The notes beneath the pieces are model-generated. The model searched no databases. It saw only the letters and a program-made list of their open reading frames with translations, and was not told the DNA's origin. A DNA stretch of 64,000 bases. Origin: a bacterium. Its GTDB lineage: Bacteria > UBP6 > UBA1177. The DNA is taken from positions 1 through 64,000 of the forward strand of contig JAFQZM010000040.1 of assembly GCA_017405875.1 (NCBI GenBank), written 5' to 3'. Each line of letters starts with the position of its first letter. Positions within the stretch are counted from its first letter, which is position 1. Positions 1-8,337 of this stretch are shown in pieces. Made by a program: the position numbers and the translations under genes.

Positions 1-684
1 AGTGTCGCAGCATTCACCGTTTTCACAGCTTTCGGTTGCTTCGAGACATTCAAAAGAATCTTTGAACCAGCCGTCTCTGATTTCTTCGTCCTGGCAGCAT
101 ACTGCAAGTGCAGCAGTCGTGTCATTCGTTTCTGCCGGAAGATCGAGAGCGGCTTCAATTTCTTCATCTGTCATCGGCTCGTAGCATGTGTTCGTAAAAC
201 TCTTCGCGTATGTAAGGCATACGTTGAAAATTTCGGAATCGGTGCAGATAGTTCTTGCCGTTGCCGACTCGGTCCCGCAGAGCTCGACAAGTTTGCTGTT
301 GCATGCTTCATCGCTGGCTTCCATGTTTCCCGAAGTAATTCCGATCAAGCCGAAACAGTGGCAGTCATAGTTTCCGTCCGCTTCTATTTCGCATTCTCCG
401 GCATTGTTCTCGCATCTGATTCCTGCGTTTCCGCAGATGTCGTTAAGTTCAGCCAGGCATTCTTCCTCAGCCGGTAATACTGATTCGACAGTTCCACCCT
501 CTGGCGGAAGTTCGGACTCTCCGACTCCGCTCCCGTCGCGGCAGGTACAGTCTTTTGAGAATGAATCCGCCGAAACAGTGTAAGTGCATTTTCCAAGATC
601 GGATTCACATGAAATGGTGTCGTTTTCAGCGAAAAGTGTAGTTGCAACCGCAAGCATTGCAATAAGAATCAATGATTTTTTCAT
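1..684 (-). CDS. Cys-rich secreted protein, C-terminus cut by window edge
   Basis: The frame is open from the ATG at 684 down to base 1, so 228 codons are visible and the stop lies outside the window. The start is supported by GGAGG seven bases upstream (about 689-694). The first 19 residues (MKKSLILIAMLAVATTLFA) form a signal peptide with an Ala-x-Ala-like site (LFA before Glu20). There is no lipobox. The mature part has 21 cysteines in about 209 residues, several paired (VCC, ECC) or closely spaced (CTC, CHC), with many Asp/Glu between them, which suggests an exported, disulfide-stabilised protein. I recognise no family. The codon use resembles the neighbouring lipoproteins. Confidence 0.75.
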   Translation of the reverse strand, partial: MKKSLILIAMLAVATTLFAENDTISCESDLGKCTYTVSADSFSKDCTCRDGSGVGESELPPEGGTVESVLPAEEECLAELNDICGNAGIRCENNAGECEIEADGNYDCHCFGLIGITSGNMEASDEACNSKLVELCGTESATARTICTDSEIFNVCLTYAKSFTNTCYEPMTDEEIEAALDLPAETNDTTAALAVCCQDEEIRDGWFKDSFECLEATESCENGECCDT

Positions 685-717
685 AACAGCCTCCATTAAA
701 GTTAAAAAAACCGATCA

Positions 718-746
718 AACATATATTTAGTTCCATAAAGTGCCAA
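718..746 (-). promoter_or_regulatory. possible promoter of the Cys-rich gene
   Basis: On the minus strand TTGGCA (741-746) lies 15-17 bp before overlapping TATATG/TATGTT hexamers (718-725). It sits about 35 bp ahead of the start at 684. The -10 box cannot be placed exactly. Confidence 0.35.
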
Positions 747-802
747 TTTTTCTGACAAAAATTTGAAGAAAATGACATTTTTATTGATTTTACTAATAGA
801 TT

Positions 803-2089
803 TTACCAGAACAACCGGCAGAAAAATACTGCCGCCATAATTCCCGCAAAATCGGCGCAAAGTGCCGCAGGAAGAGCGTGACGGCTGTTTTTGATGCTGA
901 CCGCGCCGAAGTAAAGCGCCAGTACGTAAAATGTCGTTTCGGTAGATCCCTGCATTACCGAAACTAAGAACGAAAGGAAGGAATCGGGCTCGTTTCCCAC
1001 GATCTGGCTCATTATTCCGAATGCTCCGCTACCCGAAAGAGGCCGCATCAGCGCCATAGGAAGAGCTTCAGCAGGAAGACCGACCAAACTGGTGACAGGA
1101 TTGAGGGCGCGGATCATGATATCCATTGCGCCGCTTGCCTTGAACATTCCGACTGCCGCAAAAATAGCCACCATGAAAGGAATTATTCTTACTGCGGTGT
1201 TGAAGCCTTCTTTCGCGCCGCTGCACAAGGTCTCGTAGATCTTTACGTTTTTCAAGTATCCGAAAATGAGGATCACGACGATTATCATCGGAACGAGCCA
1301 GTCGGAAACGGCCTTCGTCACGCTTGTGAAAGAAATGCCGCTCATGTCTGACGATGCTATCTGGTAGATCATTCCGGCAAAAATAAGGAGCATAAAGAGA
1401 GAAGCTGTGATCTTTTTGCCGACCGAAGCCTTTTTTTCTCTGACTTCGGGCTCTTTTTCTTCGATTTCAGCCGGAGTTTCACTCACTACGCAGTCTGGAG
1501 TTCCTCTCTGCATAAGCTTGGTCGCTATGATTGCAACTGTCGTCGAAACGATTGTCGCCAGAAGTGACGGAATAAGTATCGAAGCGGGTTCTTTTGCCCC
1601 TGCTGCCGCACGGATCGTGATTACGCCGAGCGGAAGAAGGGTGACGCTTGAAGTGTTTATCGCCAGAAAGAGGCACATCGCATTTGTTGCACGCCCTTTT
1701 TCGCCGTTCAGTTTGTCGAGCTCCTGCATCGCGTTTATTCCGAAAGGAGTCGCCGCGTTTCCCATGCCGAGCATGTTTGCCGACATGTTCATCACTATCG
1801 CGCCGATTGCCGGATGCTCTTTCGGGATTTCGGGAAAAAGTTTCGACATTACCGGCCGTACTATTTTTGCGATGATTTTAAGTGCGCCTGCCGCTTCGAG
1901 AATTTTCATCATGCCGAGCCAGAAAGCCATCGAACCGATGAGCCCTATTGCGAGCATGACCGCCGCTTTCGACTCTTCGAAAAGGGCGAGAGTAAGTTCG
2001 CTCATTTTGCCGAGCCATGCCGCTGAGGCTATGGAAATAAGGATTATCGAAAACCAGATGATGTTGATTGCAGAAGCTTTTTCTTTCAT
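803..2089 (-). CDS. fused SpmA-SpmB nucleoside-recognition (Gate) membrane protein
   Basis: This 428-residue polytopic membrane protein holds two nucleoside-recognition (Gate) halves. Residues about 1-200 match spore maturation protein SpmA (NMSANMLGMGNAATPFGINA, then TSSVTLLPLG). Residues about 255-428 match SpmB (RPLSGSGAFG, then MQGSTETTFYVLALYFGA). A charged linker of about 40 residues joins them. Single-chain SpmAB fusions occur outside spore formers, so sporulation need not follow; the exact substrate is not established for the family. The ATG overlaps the stop of the upstream 5'-nucleotidase gene by one base (TAATG at 2087-2091), so translation is probably coupled. That neighbour makes nucleoside handling a reasonable inference. 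Confidence 0.88.
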   Translation of the reverse strand: MKEKASAINIIWFSIILISIASAAWLGKMSELTLALFEESKAAVMLAIGLIGSMAFWLGMMKILEAAGALKIIAKIVRPVMSKLFPEIPKEHPAIGAIVMNMSANMLGMGNAATPFGINAMQELDKLNGEKGRATNAMCLFLAINTSSVTLLPLGVITIRAAAGAKEPASILIPSLLATIVSTTVAIIATKLMQRGTPDCVVSETPAEIEEKEPEVREKKASVGKKITASLFMLLIFAGMIYQIASSDMSGISFTSVTKAVSDWLVPMIIVVILIFGYLKNVKIYETLCSGAKEGFNTAVRIIPFMVAIFAAVGMFKASGAMDIMIRALNPVTSLVGLPAEALPMALMRPLSGSGAFGIMSQIVGNEPDSFLSFLVSVMQGSTETTFYVLALYFGAVSIKNSRHALPAALCADFAGIMAAVFFCRLFW

Positions 2090-4416
2090 TAGTTAAGCAT
2101 CAAAATGCGTTTGCCGCGCCCGCATTCATCGGGTTTCGTCTGATTCTGAGACCATAAAACCGGATTGAGTTCGACGACCTGGTCAAAGAAATCGATGACC
2201 GCATCACGGAGCGAAACAGATGTGTCAAGACGGGTCGTATTGGCTTCGAGCATATAAAATCCGCTGCCGCCGCGGCCCATGTAGTCGTTTGTCGCCATCT
2301 TGAAAAGCAGATTGGGCTGCAGTACTTCATAGTCATCGATAACAACGGTGTTGCCGATCTGCAGGCACTTCGTCAAAGCGTAGGAATTGTGCTTTTTCTG
2401 GAGCTCTTCAGGCGGATTGCAGTCGAGTTCGACGCCGATTCCGGCAACCTGAACCTGTGTTTTGCAGCCGCGTGTCGCCGACTTTCTTGCAACGAAATCG
2501 AAAAGCGTTTTCAGCTCGTTTCCGCTCAAATACATAGTCGTGATCGAGTTTTCGAACGGGAAAACTTCGTAAAGTTTTTCTAGAGTTATGTCTCCTGTCG
2601 GAATATCGGCTCTGATTCCCATCGAGTTTGTTACGCAAAGCTGCGCTTTTGCAAGTTCGTGGTTCATCATCGCGTCTGTAACGATGTTTCCGAGCGGACT
2701 GTCGCCGTTTGCCGGATCGTTTCTCACGATAGTCGAAGTTGCGTATCCGACTTTTTTCTGGAGATACTGCGAATAGTCAAGGCCCTGAACGTAAGGCTTG
2801 AGCATATTCACGAAATCACCGTTTTCTGCGATTTTTTCAGTGATTGCGTGAGTCGTGTATTTGTGCCAGACAACTTTTTTGTTCTGTACCGCGATCTCGA
2901 GTTCGCCTACTGATTTCAGGTTGACGCCGCTGTGGACGACGATGACGTCTCTTCCGTCAGGTCCTTTGAGGACTTTCGGCGGATCGAGGATAACATGGTG
3001 GTGACCGCCGAAAATAAGGTCAACGCCTTTGACGTTCTCGGCGATTTTATAGTCTCTGTCGAGGCCCTGATGAGAAAGGACGACAACGATGTCAACGAGC
3101 GGTCGTAAGCTGTTTACGTAACTCTGCGTCGTTTCGATCGGGTCAAGGAAGTTGAATCCCGTGCTGCCGCCTATCTGATAGCCTGAATTTATCGAGCTGT
3201 CGTTTGCAACGCCGACGATGCCTACCGTAATTCCGCCTGAAAAAACGATGAGGTAAGGCGAGGAAATATCCATGAGCCCTTTGTGTCCGTCCGGATCGAA
3301 AAGGTAGTTCGATGCCAAAAGCGGGAAACCACCCGATTTTTTGTAAGCCGAAACGAGTCCGCCGGTTCCGTTATCGAATTCGTGGTTTCCGATAACCATC
3401 GCGTCAACGCCCAGTTTCTGCATCGAAAGCATCTCGACATCGCCTTTGTAAAGGTTGAACTCCGGCGCGCCCTGGAAAGTATCGCCGCTGTCGAGATAAA
3501 GCACCGGTATGTCGTCGCGCTCGTGTTTAGCCCTGATTTCATCAATCAGAGTTTTTGCTCTTGCGATGCCGCCTGTATTGACAAGACCGGGACGGTAGTC
3601 GCTGTAATCGCACTTTCCGTCGCGGTTGATGTCTTCGCTTTCCTTTTCGGCTGTTGTCATCGCCTGATTATACGAGGAGTCGTCATCAAAATTCTTGCGC
3701 AGTATCAGTTTTCCGTTCTCGTCGCGCCACGTTTTTCTGAGGGAATCGTAGGGATAATCGCACTTTCCGTTGAAGTTGCGGTCAAAAACGAGCGCGCAGT
3801 CGTCAACATTGCACCAGTTGTCGAAGTTTATATCCTCGTTTTTATCGCATTTGCCGTTCTTGTTCGTATCCCAGCAGGTGCGGTCTGTGCCTGATTCAAA
3901 GCAGTCGCGGGAATCGCATCCGCTTGTGCCGTCGACATCTTCGTCCGGGTCGCAGATGTTGTTGCGGTTTTTATCCCAGCATCTCTGGCAGTCGAGAACG
4001 TCGCATCTGCCGTCTTCGTTGATGTCTTCGATAACGAGTCCGTTTGCGATCGAGTCCTCTGCGAAGTAGCCTTTTTCTATGAGTTCTTCTTTCGTGTAGT
4101 AGACATAGTGGCTGTCTTCGTAGACCTGATACTTTCCGGTGTTGGCATTGTACGAACCGTTGCAGTACGAGCCGCCGCCGCTGTAGTTAAGATCCCAGCA
4201 CGGCGGATTGTCTGATGTAAGTCCCATGTTTCTGTCGAACATGTTCGGTTCCATCCAGAAGGGAAGATACTTTCCGTGAGTGTCGGTAGTGTGGATAAAT
4301 ACCAGCTTTTGCGGAAGACCTTCATCTACCGGCGCACCGCCGAAACTATTGTCAAAGCATGAAGTTAAGAAGAAACACGAAAAAAAAAAGGGAACTAAGA
4401 TTTTGAAAGATTTCAT
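2089..4416 (-). CDS. 5'-nucleotidase/UshA-family lipoprotein with large Cys/Asp-rich insertion
   Basis: A 775-residue metallophosphoesterase that should release phosphate from nucleotides outside the inner membrane. The signal peptide ends in a lipobox (LTSC, Cys20). Metal motifs appear in order: TTDTHG (Asp45, His47), LYLDSGDTFQG, VIGNHEFDNG, VVLSHQG and FGGHHH. The C-terminal 5'-nucleotidase domain has GNIVTDAMM, SMGIRADIPTGDIT, FPFENSI and YMGRGGSGFYML. Unusually, about 230 residues (49-280) separate DTHG from the usual next element GGIARAK. This insertion carries five or six units such as CWDTNKNGKCD and EDINRDGKCD, which look like calcium-binding dockerin/TSP3-like loops. The start has GGAG upstream. 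The gene follows the OB-fold-like lipoprotein gene by 15 bp and overlaps the next gene by one base. Confidence 0.9.
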   Translation of the reverse strand: MKSFKILVPFFFSCFFLTSCFDNSFGGAPVDEGLPQKLVFIHTTDTHGKYLPFWMEPNMFDRNMGLTSDNPPCWDLNYSGGGSYCNGSYNANTGKYQVYEDSHYVYYTKEELIEKGYFAEDSIANGLVIEDINEDGRCDVLDCQRCWDKNRNNICDPDEDVDGTSGCDSRDCFESGTDRTCWDTNKNGKCDKNEDINFDNWCNVDDCALVFDRNFNGKCDYPYDSLRKTWRDENGKLILRKNFDDDSSYNQAMTTAEKESEDINRDGKCDYSDYRPGLVNTGGIARAKTLIDEIRAKHERDDIPVLYLDSGDTFQGAPEFNLYKGDVEMLSMQKLGVDAMVIGNHEFDNGTGGLVSAYKKSGGFPLLASNYLFDPDGHKGLMDISSPYLIVFSGGITVGIVGVANDSSINSGYQIGGSTGFNFLDPIETTQSYVNSLRPLVDIVVVLSHQGLDRDYKIAENVKGVDLIFGGHHHVILDPPKVLKGPDGRDVIVVHSGVNLKSVGELEIAVQNKKVVWHKYTTHAITEKIAENGDFVNMLKPYVQGLDYSQYLQKKVGYATSTIVRNDPANGDSPLGNIVTDAMMNHELAKAQLCVTNSMGIRADIPTGDITLEKLYEVFPFENSITTMYLSGNELKTLFDFVARKSATRGCKTQVQVAGIGVELDCNPPEELQKKHNSYALTKCLQIGNTVVIDDYEVLQPNLLFKMATNDYMGRGGSGFYMLEANTTRLDTSVSLRDAVIDFFDQVVELNPVLWSQNQTKPDECGRGKRILMLN

Positions 4417-4431
4417 AAAATCTCCGAAAAG

Positions 4432-6006
4432 TTATTTTGTAACGTCGTTTGCGTCAACTATAACAAGACCTGGAGTTGAGAAGGTGTTGTCGTAAATGCC
4501 TTTAACCTTGGAAACAGTGTCTCCCGCTTTGAGCGAAAGATTGATTTTGAATGTATTCGGTTTGATTACCAGACCGTTTGTAAAGGTAACATCTTTGTGA
4601 TTAGCATCAACAGATTCGACTGTCAGATTGGTGTCGGTTATTTCGATGTAAGTGCCTTTGTCTTTTTCTGTAAGGTCTGCATAAGCCTTTTTAACGATTG
4701 CAGGAGCTGTTCCTGTTCCTGTTTTTGTCATTTTGCATGTAACATTGTCTCTGCTTCCAATTTCCCACTGGCTGCCGCCATAGAAAAGAACTTTGCCTTC
4801 AATTGTAACTTTGTCGCCTTTTGCCGGAGCAGCTTCGGCAGTTGCCAGATAAATGTAAAGACCGCTGTAGTCGCCGGTATTTCCGTCGGAAACATAGAAA
4901 GAGTAACCTGTTCCGCCTTCACTGAAATCTTTTGAAATAGCAGGGCTGATAACGATCGCATTTTCGATTTTGACAGCAGTTTCTTTTTCTACTTTGCCGC
5001 TCTGAATATCTTTGATCGTGGTTGCTTCGACTTCAGCAGGTTCTGTCGGGTCAACAGTCGGGTCAGTCGGATCTGTGGTATTGTTGTCGCCTTCAACGAA
5101 GTCTTCCTGTGCTCTCGGAGCGAGTCTGAAAGCGTCGTAGGAGTAAATCAGAATTCCCTGGATCGATTCGAATTCTTTGCCTTCGCTTCTCTTCCCTTTG
5201 TAGTAGTAGAGAGTTTTGTCAACTGCAAGATTGCCTGTGACTTCGAATGCGCCGTGGCAGATGTTTGCATTTGTTATAGCAACGTCAGTAACTTTTACGA
5301 GAACGCTTTCATAAGCTTCAGTATCAGCGCCGTGGTTTGCGGTCGGTTCCCATTTGCAGGTTTCCGCACTTGCCTCGTTTTCCTCGAAAGGAGTTGCGAT
5401 TTTTGCAGGATCTTCGATTTCAGCAGGTTCCGGAACATCAGCCGTTCCGAGTTTTTTGATTTCTGCTGCTTCGATCTGCGAGCTTTCGTGGTATTCTGAG
5501 TATTTTCCGCTTACTTCAAGTTTGTCGCCGATTGCGTATTCATCGAGAGCCGCAGTTGCTTTAATGAAAACATAGATTCCGGAGTAAGGCTGTGCCGTTG
5601 TGACGAGTTCCGAAACGTAAAGACCTTTGATAGCCGTGTTTTCGTGAGTCGAGTTGTCCTGAGCATAGTAAATACCGGTAACAACGCACTCCGTCGTGAC
5701 TTCAGTCCCTTCTGCGATCTCACCTTTCTGGATCTGCGTGATCACGCCGGTTGAAGCGGGTTCTTCAGGGTCATCAGTCGGATTTGTCGGTTCGTCAGAC
5801 GGCTCAGTCGTTGGGTCGGTTGTCGGATCAGTCGTCGGCTCGGTCGTGGGATCAGTTGTCTGATCGGTAGGATTGGTCGGATCATTCGTATCCGTGTCAC
5901 ACTCTTCCTCATCGGGATTGCATTCAGGTTCACCCGTGTCGTCGTTGCATGCGATCGTGAACAGGCACAAAGCCAAAACGATCAATGAAACCAAGAATTT
6001 TTTCAT
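4432..6006 (-). CDS. lipoprotein with two OB-fold-like domains and Thr/Pro/Asp spacer
   Basis: The start is placed at 6006 (MKKFLVSL) because GGAGAG lies just before it; an ATG twelve bases further upstream would contain that ribosome site. The signal peptide ends at TIAC (Cys20). A low-complexity spacer of TDPTTEPTTDPT type covers residues about 30-85. Two related domains follow (about 90-305 and 330-524), each with a phrase like SGIYVFIKATAA or SGLYIYLATAEA followed by GDKLEVSGK or GDKVTIEGK. Such repeats are typical of the OB-fold domains found in secreted nucleases and surface proteins (YhcR/DUF5689-like). No nuclease active site is seen. It is the first gene of the operon with the nucleotidase and SpmAB, so nucleic-acid or nucleotide binding is possible but unproven. 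Confidence 0.82.
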   Translation of the reverse strand: MKKFLVSLIVLALCLFTIACNDDTGEPECNPDEEECDTDTNDPTNPTDQTTDPTTEPTTDPTTDPTTEPSDEPTNPTDDPEEPASTGVITQIQKGEIAEGTEVTTECVVTGIYYAQDNSTHENTAIKGLYVSELVTTAQPYSGIYVFIKATAALDEYAIGDKLEVSGKYSEYHESSQIEAAEIKKLGTADVPEPAEIEDPAKIATPFEENEASAETCKWEPTANHGADTEAYESVLVKVTDVAITNANICHGAFEVTGNLAVDKTLYYYKGKRSEGKEFESIQGILIYSYDAFRLAPRAQEDFVEGDNNTTDPTDPTVDPTEPAEVEATTIKDIQSGKVEKETAVKIENAIVISPAISKDFSEGGTGYSFYVSDGNTGDYSGLYIYLATAEAAPAKGDKVTIEGKVLFYGGSQWEIGSRDNVTCKMTKTGTGTAPAIVKKAYADLTEKDKGTYIEITDTNLTVESVDANHKDVTFTNGLVIKPNTFKINLSLKAGDTVSKVKGIYDNTFSTPGLVIVDANDVTK

Positions 6007-6062
6007 TTTTCTCTCCATAAAAAATTATTAAGAAGTTTAAAACCTCAAACAGCAAACGGGCG

Positions 6063-6090
6063 ATTATACACAAAATCAAAATTTTTGAAA
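6063..6090 (-). promoter_or_regulatory. promoter of the OB-fold lipoprotein/nucleotidase/SpmAB operon
   Basis: Minus strand: TTTCAA (6085-6090), 16 bp, TATAAT (6063-6068), followed directly by CGCCCG. The perfect -10 box and the shared GC-rich follow-on (see the promoter finding) support it. It lies 57 bp ahead of the start codon. Confidence 0.6.
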
Positions 6091-6141
6091 GGAAATTTTA
6101 TTTGTAGAAACGTGACCTGACACGTCTCAGAAAACAGAGTG

Positions 6142-8328
6142 TTATTTGCAGTCGGTGGAATAAGTTACGTTCGTAGCTGTGCCGTTAAGGCCGTTTTTAG
6201 AATCATTAACATCGCCGTTGAAATCCCAGAAAGCGACAGTTTCATCATCGGCTGAAAGTTTACCCGGCGTGAAATCTTCGGTATATTTTGCGGTATTTGA
6301 AATCTTTATTGCATCGATAAGGCCTTTAAAGTGTTTGCCGCTATTTAAATTTGCACCGATTACAAGAGCTCCCTCGTTGGTTGTGAGAGCAGTCGGAGTG
6401 TCTGAAAAGTTTTTGGATCCGAGTAGAATTCCATTTACAAAAATGAGCATCTTATGAGAGGGATCGTTGTTTTTGACCATTGCTACATGGGTCCAGTCGT
6501 TAGAGTATGTTACTGTCTGGTCGATTCGGTTGGAAGAACTGTTTGATCCTCCTAAAAGACCTTCATAAGAATAATCCACATACGAAGTCATGCTGTAACC
6601 GTCGCCGGATTGTTGCTTATAATATCCGCTGAGAAGATAAGTCGGATACTTTGTTGATGTTCCTTTGCGGACTATAGGATGCAGAACATTTGTCGGAACA
6701 TCGCCTTCACCCTGTTTGATCCAGGCTTCGATTGTCCACGCTTCAACACTGAGATTCAAGAGAGCGTTGTGTGTCACTTCGATTTGTGAATTTTCTCCGT
6801 CGAAAACTGCCGAACAGTAAGTTTTGCATTCGCCGTTGACATAAATGTATTCTTCCGAGGCACATTTGAAATGGCATGTTCCCTCTTCTGTTTCGCTGTA
6901 AGTCGACTCGTTGATTTCAGGTTCCCAGTTTGAACCGTTCCAGGTCTGTTCAAACTTGCCGTTTTTGCCCTCATCGTTCCAAACTGAGTTTTCAGGTTTT
7001 GCCGGACAGTCGGCAATTTGTGTTTCTCCGACAGTAGAGCCGTTGACAAGTGTCGTTACGAAATCCTTGCCTGCCTGCTGCATCCTTGGGAAATCTTCGC
7101 CCAAAGATGTCGTGCAGTCGAGAACGAGCATTATAAGTGCGCTGTTTTTGTCTTCTGTCGTGGTACTCGAACTTTCAGGATTGAACTCAGACTCTTTGTC
7201 CCAGTTGCCTGTGCTGGTTTCTGTCCACAGTTTTATTTTTTGTACATCGATATCGGATGCCGGGGCATTGCTTTCCTCGTATTTGAGGTCTTTGAAGACG
7301 AAACGGTAGTAAACTCCCTGCGAAGAGTCTGCAGAGATTGTCGTTTCGCCTGCAGCAAAACCGTGATATGTGATATCTTCAAGAGTTCTTCCTCCACCGG
7401 ACGGGCGGCGATAGGTAGCCTCGATGTAGAGATTGGAATCCGCAGCCGCAGCCGTGTCGTCAAAAGTGAAGCGCAGATGCTGACCGTCGTCGTATCCGCC
7501 GGGTACATAGACGCTCAGATCCGCTTTTTGGAAAACGGAATAGAGGGCTTCGGCTATTGTCTTGAAAAGCGCCATAGCTTCTTCCATGTCGGAAACCTGA
7601 AAAACATTTTCGTCGCTGCTGGCCAGTTTGCTAAGTGTTTCCTGAAACGCGGTTTGATCAGTAACGTCGTTTCCTTTCAGACCGATGGTGTAGGCCGACA
7701 CATTCTGTTCATGTATTTTTTCGTTTACGATCATGTCGTGAAGGGCATCGCGGTATTCTGCTCGGCTGTTGTAGTTGCCGGGGTTGTAGCCGTCGTTGAG
7801 CGATGCATTGTCAAGACCGTCGGTAAAAGTGACCAAAGCTACGTTTTTCAATTTCGGCGGAATCGTGTAGTCACGCATCTTTTCCAAAGCGGTGTAGTCC
7901 GCGAAGTAGAGAGCGGTACCGCTGTCGGCAGTAAGCTCGTCGATAAAAGTTTTATAGCTGCTTTCCGTTGAGTGGTTCAGCAGGCCGATTTCTTTAATGT
8001 ACAGATTTTGGTTGAACCCGATAATGCCTAAGTAGACACCTTCAGCCGTCAGTTCAGAAGTTGTGTCGTCATCCGGCACTGTTGTGTCTTCATCATCGTC
8101 ATTCGGTTCCGGTGTCGTGTCGGTGTCGTCGTTCGTTGTCGGTTCTGTAGTCGGCTCGGCATCACCGTCATTAACCGGAGTAACGTCGTTAGAATCGGTG
8201 TCACTGCTGTCTTCGTCAGTCTCGATTTCACCTGAATCTGTGTCATCATCAGTTTTTTTCGAACTGCCGCAGCTTAAAATGAAGATCACTGCTGCAAAAC
8301 AGCAAAAAAATACGAAAAATTTTTTCAT
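6142..8328 (-). CDS. lipoprotein with degenerate VWA-like region and C-terminal LamG domain
   Basis: This 728-residue surface lipoprotein starts with a signal peptide ending ILSC (Cys20), then an Asp/Thr/Glu spacer to about residue 90. Residues about 95-270 resemble a von Willebrand A domain (ALVTFTDGLDNAS, then SAYTIGLKGND), but the usual first DxSxS metal motif is missing. A second VWA-like strand, IMLVLDCTTSLGEDF, appears near residue 395 after a beta-rich region. A Cys-rich patch precedes a LamG/concanavalin-like domain (about 510-725; SVEAWTIEAWIKQG, then MLIFVNGILLG and GLIDAIKIS). AGGAGG stands just before the start. It begins 9 bp after the stop of hisS and is probably read with it. 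A carbohydrate- or host-binding role is inferred only from LamG. Confidence 0.85.
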   Translation of the reverse strand: MKKFFVFFCCFAAVIFILSCGSSKKTDDDTDSGEIETDEDSSDTDSNDVTPVNDGDAEPTTEPTTNDDTDTTPEPNDDDEDTTVPDDDTTSELTAEGVYLGIIGFNQNLYIKEIGLLNHSTESSYKTFIDELTADSGTALYFADYTALEKMRDYTIPPKLKNVALVTFTDGLDNASLNDGYNPGNYNSRAEYRDALHDMIVNEKIHEQNVSAYTIGLKGNDVTDQTAFQETLSKLASSDENVFQVSDMEEAMALFKTIAEALYSVFQKADLSVYVPGGYDDGQHLRFTFDDTAAAADSNLYIEATYRRPSGGGRTLEDITYHGFAAGETTISADSSQGVYYRFVFKDLKYEESNAPASDIDVQKIKLWTETSTGNWDKESEFNPESSSTTTEDKNSALIMLVLDCTTSLGEDFPRMQQAGKDFVTTLVNGSTVGETQIADCPAKPENSVWNDEGKNGKFEQTWNGSNWEPEINESTYSETEEGTCHFKCASEEYIYVNGECKTYCSAVFDGENSQIEVTHNALLNLSVEAWTIEAWIKQGEGDVPTNVLHPIVRKGTSTKYPTYLLSGYYKQQSGDGYSMTSYVDYSYEGLLGGSNSSSNRIDQTVTYSNDWTHVAMVKNNDPSHKMLIFVNGILLGSKNFSDTPTALTTNEGALVIGANLNSGKHFKGLIDAIKISNTAKYTEDFTPGKLSADDETVAFWDFNGDVNDSKNGLNGTATNVTYSTDCK

Positions 8329-8337
8329 TTGATCCTC

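Noticed and set aside
803-2089. Evidence for endospore formation from the SpmA/SpmB fusion
   Set aside because: Fused relatives occur in many non-sporulating bacteria, and the surroundings are Gram-negative in style with no other sporulation gene.
1407-2096. Long open frame on the plus strand opposite the SpmAB gene
   Set aside because: It is a shadow of a highly biased membrane-protein gene. It has no ribosome site and no recognisable family.
7018-7971. 317-codon plus-strand frame opposite the VWA/LamG lipoprotein gene
   Set aside because: The minus-strand gene has a signal peptide, domains and a ribosome site; the opposite frame is Cys/Phe/Val-rich nonsense typical of reverse reading.
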